Below are positions 12,435 to 20,029 of a stretch of DNA of 23,519 bases, in pieces. The translations under genes and the position numbers were made by a program. Numbering within the stretch: position 1 is the stretch's first letter; each line of letters starts with the position of its first letter. The notes under the pieces are model-generated. The model searched no databases and was not told the origin of the DNA. It saw nothing but the letters and a program-made list of their open reading frames with translations. Source of the stretch: DATCJU01 sp036562635 (GTDB lineage Bacteria > Actinomycetota > Actinomycetes > Mycobacteriales > Pseudonocardiaceae); assembly GCA_036562635.1 (NCBI GenBank), contig DATCJU010000057.1, positions 1-23,519 of the forward strand. The letters run 5' to 3'.

Positions 12435-14039
12435 TCAGCCGTGCCGCATGATCAGCACGTCGCCGTGGCCGCCGTACCCGAGCACCGGTTCGGCGTACTG
12501 GGTCCCGTCGAAGGTGACCATCCACCACTCGGTGCCGCCCCGTGCGGGCACCGGAACGATCTGCGGATGCGGGATGTTGGTGCGGTACGGGGCGTCCAGG
12601 GTGCCCAGGAAACGCATGCCCAGGTCGTACACGCGGTACTGCCGGGCGTCCCCGTCGCTGGCCAGCAGGTACCAGTCCCGCCCGACCCGCTGCAGGATGC
12701 AGCCCTCGGTCTGGTCCACCGACAGGTCCGCCCCCACCAGCTGCAGTCCCTCGTGGTAGTCCGCGCCGCGCGGCGCCACCGCCAGTGCCGGGTGGAAGAC
12801 GAACGCCGGTTCCTGCGCCGGGCTCTCCACGAAGCCCAGGTGCCACCGCCCGTCGATCAGGGTCAGCGCGGGGTCCCAGGAGTCGAGCGCGGTGGGCAGG
12901 GCGAGCCGTTCCGTGGGGATCACGTGCACCCCGGACAGCACGTCGGCCGAGGTCGTCGCGTGTCGGACGTGCACCCCGCGGAAGGCGAAGTCACCCCAGG
13001 AGCTCACCAGCACGACGAACCGCTCGTTGCGTTCGTCCACCACGATCTGCCCGGCGTGGTCGCCCAGCACCAGCCCGTCCCGGGTGAAGAAGAGCTGGGA
13101 CACCTGCTCCAGCCGGGTCGGGTCGGCCAGGTCGAGGCGGAACACCCCCCAGTGCGCCTGCTGGAAGAACCCCAGGCCGGCGCAGGTGAAGGTCAGGTAC
13201 AGCTTTCCGTCCCGGATGTACGGGCGCCCCTCGGCGGTCTGCACCACGTGCGGGTCGCGCAGCCCGGCCTGCCCGAAGTAGCCGGCCTGTACCCGGCCCA
13301 GCACCACCTCCCCGTCCCCGGAGGCGCCGAAGCCGTACCCGTGCCGCCCGAGCACCTGGGGATCACGTAGATCCACCAGCGCGGACACACCGGCGCGTTC
13401 CGTGACCAGCGGCGTCCAGCCGGTACCGGTGCCGGTGGGGTCGACCAGCACGGTCACCGCGTTCTCGTTGACGACGAAGGCGAAGCGGAACGGGGCGTGC
13501 AGCTGGACGGGTGCCGTGCGCACCACGGTCGTCCGCCCGTCCACCGTCACCTCGATGCTCGCCCGGCCGGCGGCGCCGTCGTAGCGGGCCAGCACCCTGC
13601 GGGCGTCGTCGGCCACCAGCCCGGCCAACACGGCACCGCCGGGATCGAGCCGCGCCACCTCCACGAGCACCGAGGCGTGGGGGGCGCGGGGGCCCACGCC
13701 GGTACGCACCAGGTGATCGGCGTGGGCGCTGCTCTCTCCCGCGGTGAACCGCAGTCCGCCGCGCTCCGGACGGAACCCGGTGCCGGACAGCGCACCGACG
13801 GCACCCGGCACCGCGGTGTCGAACTGCTCGAACCCGGGCGCGATCAGCGCGAACGGCCGGTACTGGTGGGTGAGACGGAAGTGCAGGTCGAACGGGCTGT
13901 GTGGTTCACCGGGCGCGGCGAGCGCCGGTGCAGGCAGACCGGAGGTGAGCGCTGCGGCACCGAGCAGGCCCAGACCCGCCAACAGCCGTCGCCGGTCGAA
14001 CGACACCCGGTCGAGCGCATGGTCCTCGGGTACGGGCAC
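12435..14039 (-). CDS. Tat-exported protein, probable beta-propeller
   Basis: A 534-aa protein with a twin-arginine signal: D-R-R-R-L-L at 15-20, a hydrophobic core to about 35 and an ALA|AP cleavage site near 41. The N-terminal half looks like a concanavalin-like beta sandwich (repeated short strands, no clear active-site motif). The C-terminal half has repeats that resemble blades of GH43/GH32-type propellers, such as DGKLYLTFTCAG, SWDPALTLIDGRWHLGF and VGRDWYLLASDGD. I do not recognise a named family, and I cannot place catalytic acids with confidence. It may bind or cut a polysaccharide outside the cell. The GTG at 14039 is preferred over the ATG at 14198 because GGGGAGGAA lies directly upstream and it gives a normal Tat N-terminus. 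Export in a folded state fits a cofactor- or metal-binding protein. Confidence 0.75.
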   Translation of the reverse strand: MPVPEDHALDRVSFDRRRLLAGLGLLGAAALTSGLPAPALAAPGEPHSPFDLHFRLTHQYRPFALIAPGFEQFDTAVPGAVGALSGTGFRPERGGLRFTAGESSAHADHLVRTGVGPRAPHASVLVEVARLDPGGAVLAGLVADDARRVLARYDGAAGRASIEVTVDGRTTVVRTAPVQLHAPFRFAFVVNENAVTVLVDPTGTGTGWTPLVTERAGVSALVDLRDPQVLGRHGYGFGASGDGEVVLGRVQAGYFGQAGLRDPHVVQTAEGRPYIRDGKLYLTFTCAGLGFFQQAHWGVFRLDLADPTRLEQVSQLFFTRDGLVLGDHAGQIVVDERNERFVVLVSSWGDFAFRGVHVRHATTSADVLSGVHVIPTERLALPTALDSWDPALTLIDGRWHLGFVESPAQEPAFVFHPALAVAPRGADYHEGLQLVGADLSVDQTEGCILQRVGRDWYLLASDGDARQYRVYDLGMRFLGTLDAPYRTNIPHPQIVPVPARGGTEWWMVTFDGTQYAEPVLGYGGHGDVLIMRHG

Positions 14040-14214
14040 GGACGTTCCTCCCCGTTCGCAGGTACGCGGACACCAGCCGGTGGCCGACGGCGCCTGGCAC
14101 CGCGGCCCGTTCCGGTGTGCGTCCCGACGCGGACGACCACCGCGGGGAACCCGGCTCCGTCGACCGGCACGGAGCGTCGTCATGCAACCGTTCCCCACAG
14201 CGCAGCGTCAACAC

Positions 14215-14242
14215 TTTCGATCACGCGACGTGTGTCGATCAC
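14215..14242. promoter_or_regulatory. TCGATCAC direct repeat in the 14040-14355 gap
   Basis: TCGATCAC occurs at 14217-14224 and again at 14235-14242, 18 bp apart, in the divergent region between the Tat-protein gene and the small exported protein. The first copy extends to TTTCGATCAC, and CAGCGT lies just before it (14202-14207). The same CAGCGT plus TTTCGATCAC combination lies in the M23 promoter region (5261-5280). A shared regulator is inferred. The rest of the 316-nt gap shows no gene. Confidence 0.4.
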
Positions 14243-14355
14243 TGGGTCGGAGTAACACTCGACAGAAGTGGGTCGACCCCACCCAGGGGGTGGACGTGCA
14301 CGTGGCGTCTGCACGACCCCCGAAACGGTGCACACCAGACCGCGGAGGAGAAGCC

Positions 14356-14709
14356 CTGAACCGGAGAACCGCCCTGACCGCGGGTGGACTCATCGCAGCG
14401 ACCCTGGGTATCGGCGGCCTGATGAGCCTCGCCCTGCCCAGCAACGTTCGGACCCCGGCGAAGCCGGCCGAGATCCGAAGTCTCACCCCCACCACGTCCC
14501 GGGACGTCGCCGCCATGGTGGAGACGGAGGCCGCCCTGCCGCCGACGTCCGTCACCACACCGGCCGTGCCGCCGACCACCACCCAGGCCCCTGCACCTCC
14601 CGCGCCTCCCGCGAAGAAAAAGAAGAACGAGCCCCCCACGAAGAAGAAGCACCGTCCGAAGGACAACGGCGACAAGCACCGGCCGGGTCCCAGGCCCCAT
14701 GACCGCTGA
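14356..14709 (+). CDS. Small exported Pro/Thr/Lys-rich protein, likely CTG start
   Basis: A 117-aa protein of unknown family. Reading from CTG at 14356 gives a clean signal peptide or membrane anchor: N-R-R, then a hydrophobic core to about residue 28 (TALTAGGLIAATLGIGGLMS). The rest is a disordered tail. Residues about 60-90 are Pro/Thr/Ala-rich (PPTTTQAPAPPAPP), then come Lys clusters (KKKK, TKKKHR) and a basic Asp/His/Arg end. GGAGGAGAAG lies just before the CTG. The next upstream in-frame start, GTG at 14290, would place that ribosome-binding site inside the gene and spoil the signal peptide. The tail resembles wall-spanning linkers and could bind acidic polymers or DNA; that is inference. 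It is divergent from the Tat-exported protein. Confidence 0.6.
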   Translation: MNRRTALTAGGLIAATLGIGGLMSLALPSNVRTPAKPAEIRSLTPTTSRDVAAMVETEAALPPTSVTTPAVPPTTTQAPAPPAPPAKKKKNEPPTKKKHRPKDNGDKHRPGPRPHDR

Positions 14710-14737
14710 GCCGGGCGACAGGACCGGCCGGATCACC

Positions 14738-14793
14738 GGGTGAGGCCGTCCCGCCCGTCCTGCTCCCGTGCCGCCGGACGAGGCCACTCACCC
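14738..14793. terminator. Long hairpin after the Pro/Lys-rich gene
   Basis: GGGTGAGGCC (14738-14747) pairs with GGCC-A-CTCACCC (14782-14793) with one bulged A, and CGTCC/GGACG pairs inside. It begins 29 nt after the stop at 14709. A second hairpin, GTGTCGG/CCGACAC (14794-14822), follows directly. One or both may end transcription before the metallothionein-like gene. Confidence 0.45.
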
Positions 14794-14881
14794 GTGTCGG
14801 CCGCGGTTGCCGGCCCCGACACCCCGGCGCACCCTGCTCGAGAAGAAGCGACGACGGGGTGAATCGAGGAGGGTCCGTTCC

Positions 14882-15115
14882 ATGGCCCGGTGCGAGACCT
14901 GTGGCAACGACTACTACGGCAGCTTCGAGATCCACGCGCAGGGCGCGGTGCACACCTACGACTGTTTCGAGTGCGCCATCCAGGGCATGGCACCGATCTG
15001 CGAGCACTGCAAGGTGCGGGTGATCGGACACGGGGTGGAGGCCGACGGCAGGTTCTTCTGCTGCGCGCACTGCGCGCACCAGATGGGTGCGATGGCGCTG
15101 GTCGACCACGTCTGA
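14882..15115 (+). CDS. Prokaryotic-metallothionein-like Cys-rich protein
   Basis: A 77-aa protein with ten cysteines and several histidines in pairs: C4-E-T-C7, C28-x-x-C31, C40-E-H-C43 and, near the end, F-C-C-A-H-C-A-H. The order of CxxC pairs and the VEADGRFFCCAHCA ending match my memory of actinobacterial prokaryotic metallothioneins. That ending also recalls the R-N-G-L-Y-Y-C-S-E-A-C-A segment of cyanobacterial SmtA. It probably binds zinc or copper in the cytoplasm, either as a buffer or as a zinc-ribbon-like structural protein. The ATG at 14882 has GAGGAGGG 8 bases upstream. A strong terminator follows. It has no adjacent metal-responsive regulator. Confidence 0.75.
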   Translation: MARCETCGNDYYGSFEIHAQGAVHTYDCFECAIQGMAPICEHCKVRVIGHGVEADGRFFCCAHCAHQMGAMALVDHV

Positions 15116-15121
15116 TCCTGT

Positions 15122-15169
15122 GGTGCAGGGCGCGGTGCGGGCCGGTGAACGCGCACCGCGTCCTGCACC
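15122..15169. terminator. Strong bidirectional terminator
   Basis: The arms 15122-15139 and 15152-15169 form an 18-bp stem with a single G-U pair (15130/15161) and a 12-nt loop. It lies between convergent genes ending at 15115 and 15184. Confidence 0.85.
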
Positions 15170-15183
15170 GGACGTGATGAGGC

Positions 15184-15627
15184 TCAGGCCGCACCGTCGA
15201 CGATCCGCCGATCCCCCAACGGGGTGGTCAGCCGCACCTCGGTGCTCCGGAACACCGCGATCTCCGGGCAGGGCCCTGCGTCGGGCACCGTGCCCACGTA
15301 CAGGGTGAGCACCACCATGTCCGGGTGCTCCGCCACCTCCACCCGGTCCAGGCCGTCGCAGGCCGGCAGGCCACCCGCCCAGTGCAGGCGCACCGCCCGC
15401 CCGTCCTCGATCGGCTCGGCCCGATCCCAGGGGCGTGCCCGCACGTCCACCAGGCCGGCCACCGGCTCCTCCGGTTCACCGGTGGGTCCGAGTCCGTCGG
15501 ACGGCACCGGCTGCACGGATGCCTCCGTGGGCCGGTCCGGGTCCACCGGGCCCGTCCCCGAGTCGGCCCGGCCCGCGCACCCCGTCAGGGCCAGTACCGC
15601 CACCAGCCCGGCCAGTACCCGTCGCAC
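15184..15627 (-). CDS. Small lipoprotein, unknown function
   Basis: A 147-aa exported lipoprotein with a short signal peptide ending in LTGC (Cys17). A Pro/Glu/Gly/Ser linker runs to about residue 50. The compact C-terminal domain (about 52-147) has two Cys residues that may pair, in PACDG and in GPCPE. The strand-rich pattern (VVLTLYVGTVP, then VRLTTPLGDRRIVDG) suggests a small beta sandwich. I recognise no family beyond the general actinobacterial lipoprotein type. The GTG at 15627 is chosen because AGGAGG lies five bases upstream; the GTG before it is too close. It is divergent from the ceramidase-like gene, with 122 bp between the starts. Confidence 0.78.
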   Translation of the reverse strand: MRRVLAGLVAVLALTGCAGRADSGTGPVDPDRPTEASVQPVPSDGLGPTGEPEEPVAGLVDVRARPWDRAEPIEDGRAVRLHWAGGLPACDGLDRVEVAEHPDMVVLTLYVGTVPDAGPCPEIAVFRSTEVRLTTPLGDRRIVDGAA

Positions 15628-15749
15628 CACCGCCTCCTGTCGTGCCGTGATGTCGCGTTCTCCCCTGCTGGACGGAGTGAACCAGCAGGACGGTTGCGTG
15701 GTGCGGTGATCGGCGGTATGCCACACGAGCAGGAACGAGGACGGTATCG

Positions 15750-16475
15750 GTGGACTGGAACGCCCACGTCGACAGTTACTGCGAGCGCACCGGCCCGGAG
15801 TTCTGGTCCGAGCCGGTCAACGCCGCCACCAACCTGGCCTTCCTGCTCGCCGCGTTCCTCCTGTGGTTCCTCGCCCGCCGGAACCGCCCCGGCGGTACCC
15901 CCGTTCCGACCAGCGTCACCGCGCTGATCACGATCCTGGTGCTGATCGGGCTGGGCAGTTTCGCCTTCCATACCGTGGCCCGGGCCTGGTCGGCGCTGCT
16001 GGACGTGGTGCCGATCGCCCTGTTCACCCACTTCTACGTGGTGTGCTACCTGCACTGGTTCTGGGGTGTGCGCTGGAGCCGGGCGTGGTGGGGTTTCCCG
16101 GCGTTCCTGGTGTTCTCCCTGCTGGTGTCGACCGCCGTCGGCCCGCTGATCGGTCGGGGCTCCGGCTCCTACCTGCCGGCGCTGGTCGGGATGCTCGTCC
16201 TGGGTGGGGCGCTGGCGCTCTCCCGGGACGCCTCCCGGGCCCGGTACGGCCGGATGCTGGTGCTCGCGGGTGGGGTGTTCGCGGTGTCGCTGTTGCTGCG
16301 CGCGGTCGACGCGGCGGTGTGTTCCGGGTTCGCCACCGGCACCCACTTCCTGTGGCACGTGCTGAACGCCTGCGTGCTCTACCTCGTCACCCGGGCGGTG
16401 ATCGTGCGGTGGCAGGAGTCGGTGCTCCGGGAACACCCGGGGTCGACCCCCGAGGCCGCTCCGCCTGGAGGATGA
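15750..16475 (+). CDS. Ceramidase-like CREST-family membrane hydrolase
   Basis: A 241-aa protein with about seven membrane helices. It carries the CREST superfamily active-site set: S70 and H74 in GSFAFH, D85 in LLDVVP, and H199 and H203 in THFLWHVLN. The N-terminal CERTGPEFWSEPVNAATN (11-28) matches the E-x-x-N-x-x-S/T-N opening of alkaline ceramidases. Family members use a zinc ion to cleave amide bonds in ceramides and related lipids. In an actinomycete without clear sphingolipids the substrate may be another N-acyl lipid; that is inference. The GTG at 15750 has GAGG nine bases upstream and begins directly at the conserved region. The C-terminal tail after about 225 is soluble and Pro-rich. 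Confidence 0.87.
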   Translation: MDWNAHVDSYCERTGPEFWSEPVNAATNLAFLLAAFLLWFLARRNRPGGTPVPTSVTALITILVLIGLGSFAFHTVARAWSALLDVVPIALFTHFYVVCYLHWFWGVRWSRAWWGFPAFLVFSLLVSTAVGPLIGRGSGSYLPALVGMLVLGGALALSRDASRARYGRMLVLAGGVFAVSLLLRAVDAAVCSGFATGTHFLWHVLNACVLYLVTRAVIVRWQESVLREHPGSTPEAAPPGG

Positions 16476-16492
16476 CCCACGACTCAGCCGTA

Positions 16493-16523
16493 CGGTGGAT
16501 CGTCCTCACCCCGAGGTCCACCG
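16493..16523 (+). terminator. Terminator after the ceramidase-like gene
   Basis: CGGTGGA (16493-16499) pairs with TCCACCG (16517-16523). Inside, CCTC (16504-16507) pairs with GAGG (16513-16516), with a 4-nt bulge on the left side. It starts 18 nt after the stop at 16475. Confidence 0.6.
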
Positions 16524-16627
16524 CGGGAAGGGGGGCAGGAACAGCCCTGACGGCGATGTCCGGCGAGGTCGGTGATCGTTAGCGTTCCGACCGATTCCGC
16601 GCAATCCGACCGCGAACAGGAACACAC

Positions 16628-17398
16628 ATGCCGACATCGCCGATGACTCTGCCCGACTCCCGTCTACCGAAGGCCCGGGTCGCGGTGTCCGCCCGCAACC
16701 TGGTGAAGACCTACGGATCGAGTGAGACCGCGGTCCGGGCACTCGACGGGGTGAGCGTGGACTTCACCGCCGGTCAGTTCACCGCGATCATGGGCCCCTC
16801 CGGCTCCGGCAAGTCGACGCTGATGCACTGCCTGGCCGGTCTGGACACCCTGGACTCCGGAGAGGTCCACATCGGACAGACCCGGCTGACCGGTCTGAGC
16901 GACCGGGAACTCACCCGACTCCGGCGGGACCGCATCGGATTCATCTTCCAGTCGTTCAACCTGCTGCCCACCCTCACCGCCGAGCAGAACATCCTGCTCG
17001 GTCTCGAGCTGGCCGGCCGCAAGCCGGACCGCCGGTGGTACGACACCGTGATCAAGGTGACCGGGCTGGAGTCGCGCCTGAAGCACAAGCCCAACGAGCT
17101 CTCCGGCGGCCAGCAGCAGCGGGTGGCCTGTGCCCGCGCCCTGGTTGCCCGGCCCGACGTGGTGTTCGCCGACGAACCCACCGGCAACCTCGACTCCCGG
17201 TCCGGGGCGGAGGTGCTGCGTTTCCTGCGCACCTCGGTCCGCGAGCTCGAACAGACCGTGATCATGGTGACGCACGATCCCGTCGCCGCCTCCTACGCGG
17301 ACCGGGTGGTGCTGCTGGCGGACGGCCGGCTCGCCGGTGAGATCGAACGACCGACCGCCGACTCGGTGCTGGCCGCGCTGAAGGACCTGGGGGCGTGA
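16628..17398 (+). CDS. ABC transporter ATP-binding protein, MacB/LolD type
   Basis: A 256-aa ATPase with all motifs: Walker A GPSGSGKST (56-64), Q-loop Q108, signature LSGGQ (158-162), Walker B VVFADEP (178-184) and switch H216. The text between them (RRDRIGFIFQSFNLLPTLTAEQN) is typical of the MacB/LolD/FtsE branch, which drives mechanotransmission rather than substrate passage through a pore. The ATG at 16628 is preceded by AACAGGA. Its stop overlaps the permease start (TGATG), so the two are translationally coupled. The likely job is export or extraction of an envelope component, peptide or lipoprotein; no substrate can be assigned. No two-component system is adjacent, unlike many antibiotic-peptide exporters of this type. 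Confidence 0.95.
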   Translation: MPTSPMTLPDSRLPKARVAVSARNLVKTYGSSETAVRALDGVSVDFTAGQFTAIMGPSGSGKSTLMHCLAGLDTLDSGEVHIGQTRLTGLSDRELTRLRRDRIGFIFQSFNLLPTLTAEQNILLGLELAGRKPDRRWYDTVIKVTGLESRLKHKPNELSGGQQQRVACARALVARPDVVFADEPTGNLDSRSGAEVLRFLRTSVRELEQTVIMVTHDPVAASYADRVVLLADGRLAGEIERPTADSVLAALKDLGA

Positions 17399-19947
17399 TG
17401 CTGCGCAGCACCCTGGCCGGAGTGCGTGCCCGAGCCACCCGCCTGCTGCTGTCGTCCGCGGCGATCGTGCTCGGCGTCGCCTTCGTCACCGGCACCCTGG
17501 TGCTGGGGGACGCGATCCAGGCCGACATGGAGGACTCGTTCGCCCGGCAGGCCCGCAACGTGGACGTCCTGGTACGCCTGTCGGATGACATCCCGATACC
17601 GGACGAGGAGGAGGAACCGAACAAGGTCGTTGTCACCCAGCTGGACACGGTGCGCCGTGTCGACGGGGTGGACTCGGCGGAGGTCCGCACGTCCGCCCTC
17701 ACGCACTACCTGAACCCCAAGGGGAAGGCGACCCAGGCAGCCGCCGTGGTCCTGCCCGGTGACGACCGGCTGGTCCCGATGGACACGGTGGAAGGGCGCC
17801 TGCCGCAGAGCGACACCGAGGTGGGGATCTCCCAGCGGATCGCCACGGCCCACGACCTGACGGTGGGCCGGCAGCTCGAGCTGCTCGACGGGGAAGGGAA
17901 CCGACACTCCTTCACCGTGTCGGGCATCTTCCAGCAGGCCCCCCAGCGCGGGATGCTCTACCTGTCCGACCAGATCGCGCTCCGTCCCGAGGCCCTGGAC
18001 TCGCTCGGTGTCGAGAACTGGTCCGTCGGTGAGATCGCCGTCATCGCCGCGAACGGGGTGGATCCGGCCGTGCTGGCCGACCGGGTGCGCGCGGCCCTGG
18101 GCAAGCCGTACCTGGAGGTGCTCACCGGCGACGAGTTCATCCGGATGCAGCTGGAGTCGCTCGCCGGGCAGGCGGCCTCGGGCTTCACCCAGGTCCTGCT
18201 GAGCTTCGCGGCCCTGGCCCTGGTGGTCGCCGCGATGGTCATCCACAACACCTTCACCATCCTGCTCACCCAGCGCACCCGGGAACTGGCGCTGCTGCGC
18301 TGCATCGGCGCCGGACGCGGACAGGTGTTCCGCAGCGTGCTGCTCGAGGCCCTGGTCATGGGGCTGGTGGCGTCCGCGGTGGGGCTGGCCGCGGGACTGG
18401 GCCTGTCCGCCGCGCTGCAGGCGGGGCTGGCCGTGCTGGAGGGCGAGGGGATACGGGACTCGATCCGCCTGCCGTTGACCGGGCAGACCGTGCTGGTCGG
18501 GATGCTCACCGGTGTGCTGGTCACCGTCGCCTCGGCGGTGCTGCCGGCCTGGCGTGCCACCCGGGTGCCGCCGATCGCCGCGTTGCGCACCCTGCCGGAC
18601 AGCGCGGAGGAGGTGGCCCGCACCGGATGGCTGCGGCGCATCACGGCCGTGGTGTTCGCTCTCGGCGGTGTCGCGCTCGCCGTGCTGGCCAACCGGGCCT
18701 CCGGCGAGGGATCCCTGCTGATCGCCGGTGTGGCCACGGCGGCGCTGCTGATCGCGGTCGTCGCGCTCGGCCCGGTCGTGGTGGGGCCGCTGAACCGGCT
18801 GCTCGGTCCGCTGCCCACCGCGCTGTTCGGGGTGCCGGCTCGGCTGGCCGCCACGAACGCCGGGCGCAACCCGCGGCGCACGGCGGCCACCACCTCGGCA
18901 CTGCTGGTCGGGGTGACCATCGTGACCATGGCGACCGTGGCGGCCCATTCCGTCAAGCAGGCGGTCGCCCAGGCCCTCCGGGAGGAGTTCCCGACCGACG
19001 TGCAGGTGGTGTCCTCGGTGTGGGACGTGAACCTGCCGGACTCGCTCCCCGGCCAGCTGAGCGCCCTGCCCGAGGTGGAGCTGGCGGTCCCCATCGTCGA
19101 GGGCGCGGTCATGCTCGGGGAACACAGCGGCCTGCTGCTGGGCATCGACCCTGTCACGCCCCCCTCGATGCTCGAGATCACGATGGTCGAGGGCGAGCTG
19201 CGCCGACTGGAGCCGGGCACGGTGTCGCTCGCCAGTGAGGCGGCCGCCGAGGCCGGGATCGGTGTCGGGGACCAGGTGCGGCTCACCGCCGACGAGCAGG
19301 AGCACACACTGCGTGTGGCCGCCCTCCACTCCGACGATCAGCAGCACATGGCGATCGTCTCGTTGGACACCTTCCGCCGGATGATCCCGGGTGTCGAGGG
19401 CGTGCACAGCGTCCTGGTCGACCTGCGGGACGGTGTGGACGCAGGCGCGGGACGCGCCGCGGTGGAGCGGGTCACCGATCCGATACCGGTCGCCCAGGTG
19501 ATCAGCGAGGCGGACAGCGCGCAGGAGATGAGCAAGCAGGTGGACCAGCTGCTCGCCCTGGTGTGGGCGCTGCTCGCGATGGCGGTGGTGATCGCGTTGT
19601 TCGGTATCGCGAACACGCTCACCCTCTCGGTGCTGCAACGCACCCGGGAGTCCGCCCTGTTGCGGGCGCTGGGCCTGACCCGGGGCCAGCTGCGGCTGAT
19701 GCTGTTCGTCGAGGCGGTGTTGATGAGCCTGATGGGTGTCGTCCTGGGGCTCACCCTCGGTGGGATCGGCGCGTGGGTGACGACCACGGCACTGTCGAAC
19801 GAGAAGATCTCGGTGCCGCTGACCGTGCCCTACACCCAGTTGGCTGTTCTGGTGCTGGTGACGCTGGTGGCCGCACTCGGTGCCGCCGTCCTGCCCGCCC
19901 GGCGCGCCGCCCGGACCTCGGTGGTGTCCGCCCTGGCGGCCGACTGA
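17398..19947 (+). CDS. ABC transporter permease with two FtsX domains
   Basis: An 849-aa permease. The first helix is at about 16-37, then an extracellular MacB-like domain runs to about 260. The first FtsX four-helix block is at about 262-385, with the motif RELALLRCIGAGRGQVFR. Two middle helices lie at about 417-465, then a second extracellular domain to about 715, and the second FtsX block at about 718-845 with RESALLRALGLTRGQLRLM. This 10-helix duplicated layout is the usual actinobacterial form of the MacB_PCD/FtsX permease. The ATG at 17398 overlaps the ATPase stop; GTG at 17395 would add one residue. With its ATPase it forms a complete exporter-like pair, ended by a strong terminator. 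The substrate is unknown. Confidence 0.94.
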   Translation: MLRSTLAGVRARATRLLLSSAAIVLGVAFVTGTLVLGDAIQADMEDSFARQARNVDVLVRLSDDIPIPDEEEEPNKVVVTQLDTVRRVDGVDSAEVRTSALTHYLNPKGKATQAAAVVLPGDDRLVPMDTVEGRLPQSDTEVGISQRIATAHDLTVGRQLELLDGEGNRHSFTVSGIFQQAPQRGMLYLSDQIALRPEALDSLGVENWSVGEIAVIAANGVDPAVLADRVRAALGKPYLEVLTGDEFIRMQLESLAGQAASGFTQVLLSFAALALVVAAMVIHNTFTILLTQRTRELALLRCIGAGRGQVFRSVLLEALVMGLVASAVGLAAGLGLSAALQAGLAVLEGEGIRDSIRLPLTGQTVLVGMLTGVLVTVASAVLPAWRATRVPPIAALRTLPDSAEEVARTGWLRRITAVVFALGGVALAVLANRASGEGSLLIAGVATAALLIAVVALGPVVVGPLNRLLGPLPTALFGVPARLAATNAGRNPRRTAATTSALLVGVTIVTMATVAAHSVKQAVAQALREEFPTDVQVVSSVWDVNLPDSLPGQLSALPEVELAVPIVEGAVMLGEHSGLLLGIDPVTPPSMLEITMVEGELRRLEPGTVSLASEAAAEAGIGVGDQVRLTADEQEHTLRVAALHSDDQQHMAIVSLDTFRRMIPGVEGVHSVLVDLRDGVDAGAGRAAVERVTDPIPVAQVISEADSAQEMSKQVDQLLALVWALLAMAVVIALFGIANTLTLSVLQRTRESALLRALGLTRGQLRLMLFVEAVLMSLMGVVLGLTLGGIGAWVTTTALSNEKISVPLTVPYTQLAVLVLVTLVAALGAAVLPARRAARTSVVSALAAD

Positions 19948-19975
19948 CGACGGGGCGTCCGGTCCCCCGCTCGTC

Positions 19976-20017
19976 GTTCCCGTGGGCACACCCCAACCGG
20001 GGCGTGCCCACGGGAAC
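19976..20017. terminator. Strong bidirectional terminator
   Basis: GTTCCCGTGGGCAC (19976-19989) pairs perfectly with 20004-20017. Inside, after one A-C mismatch, CCCC pairs with GGGG around AACC. It lies between the permease stop (19947) and the convergent Lsr2-like gene (ending 20030). Confidence 0.85.
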
Positions 20018-20029
20018 GGCACGGGGAAG

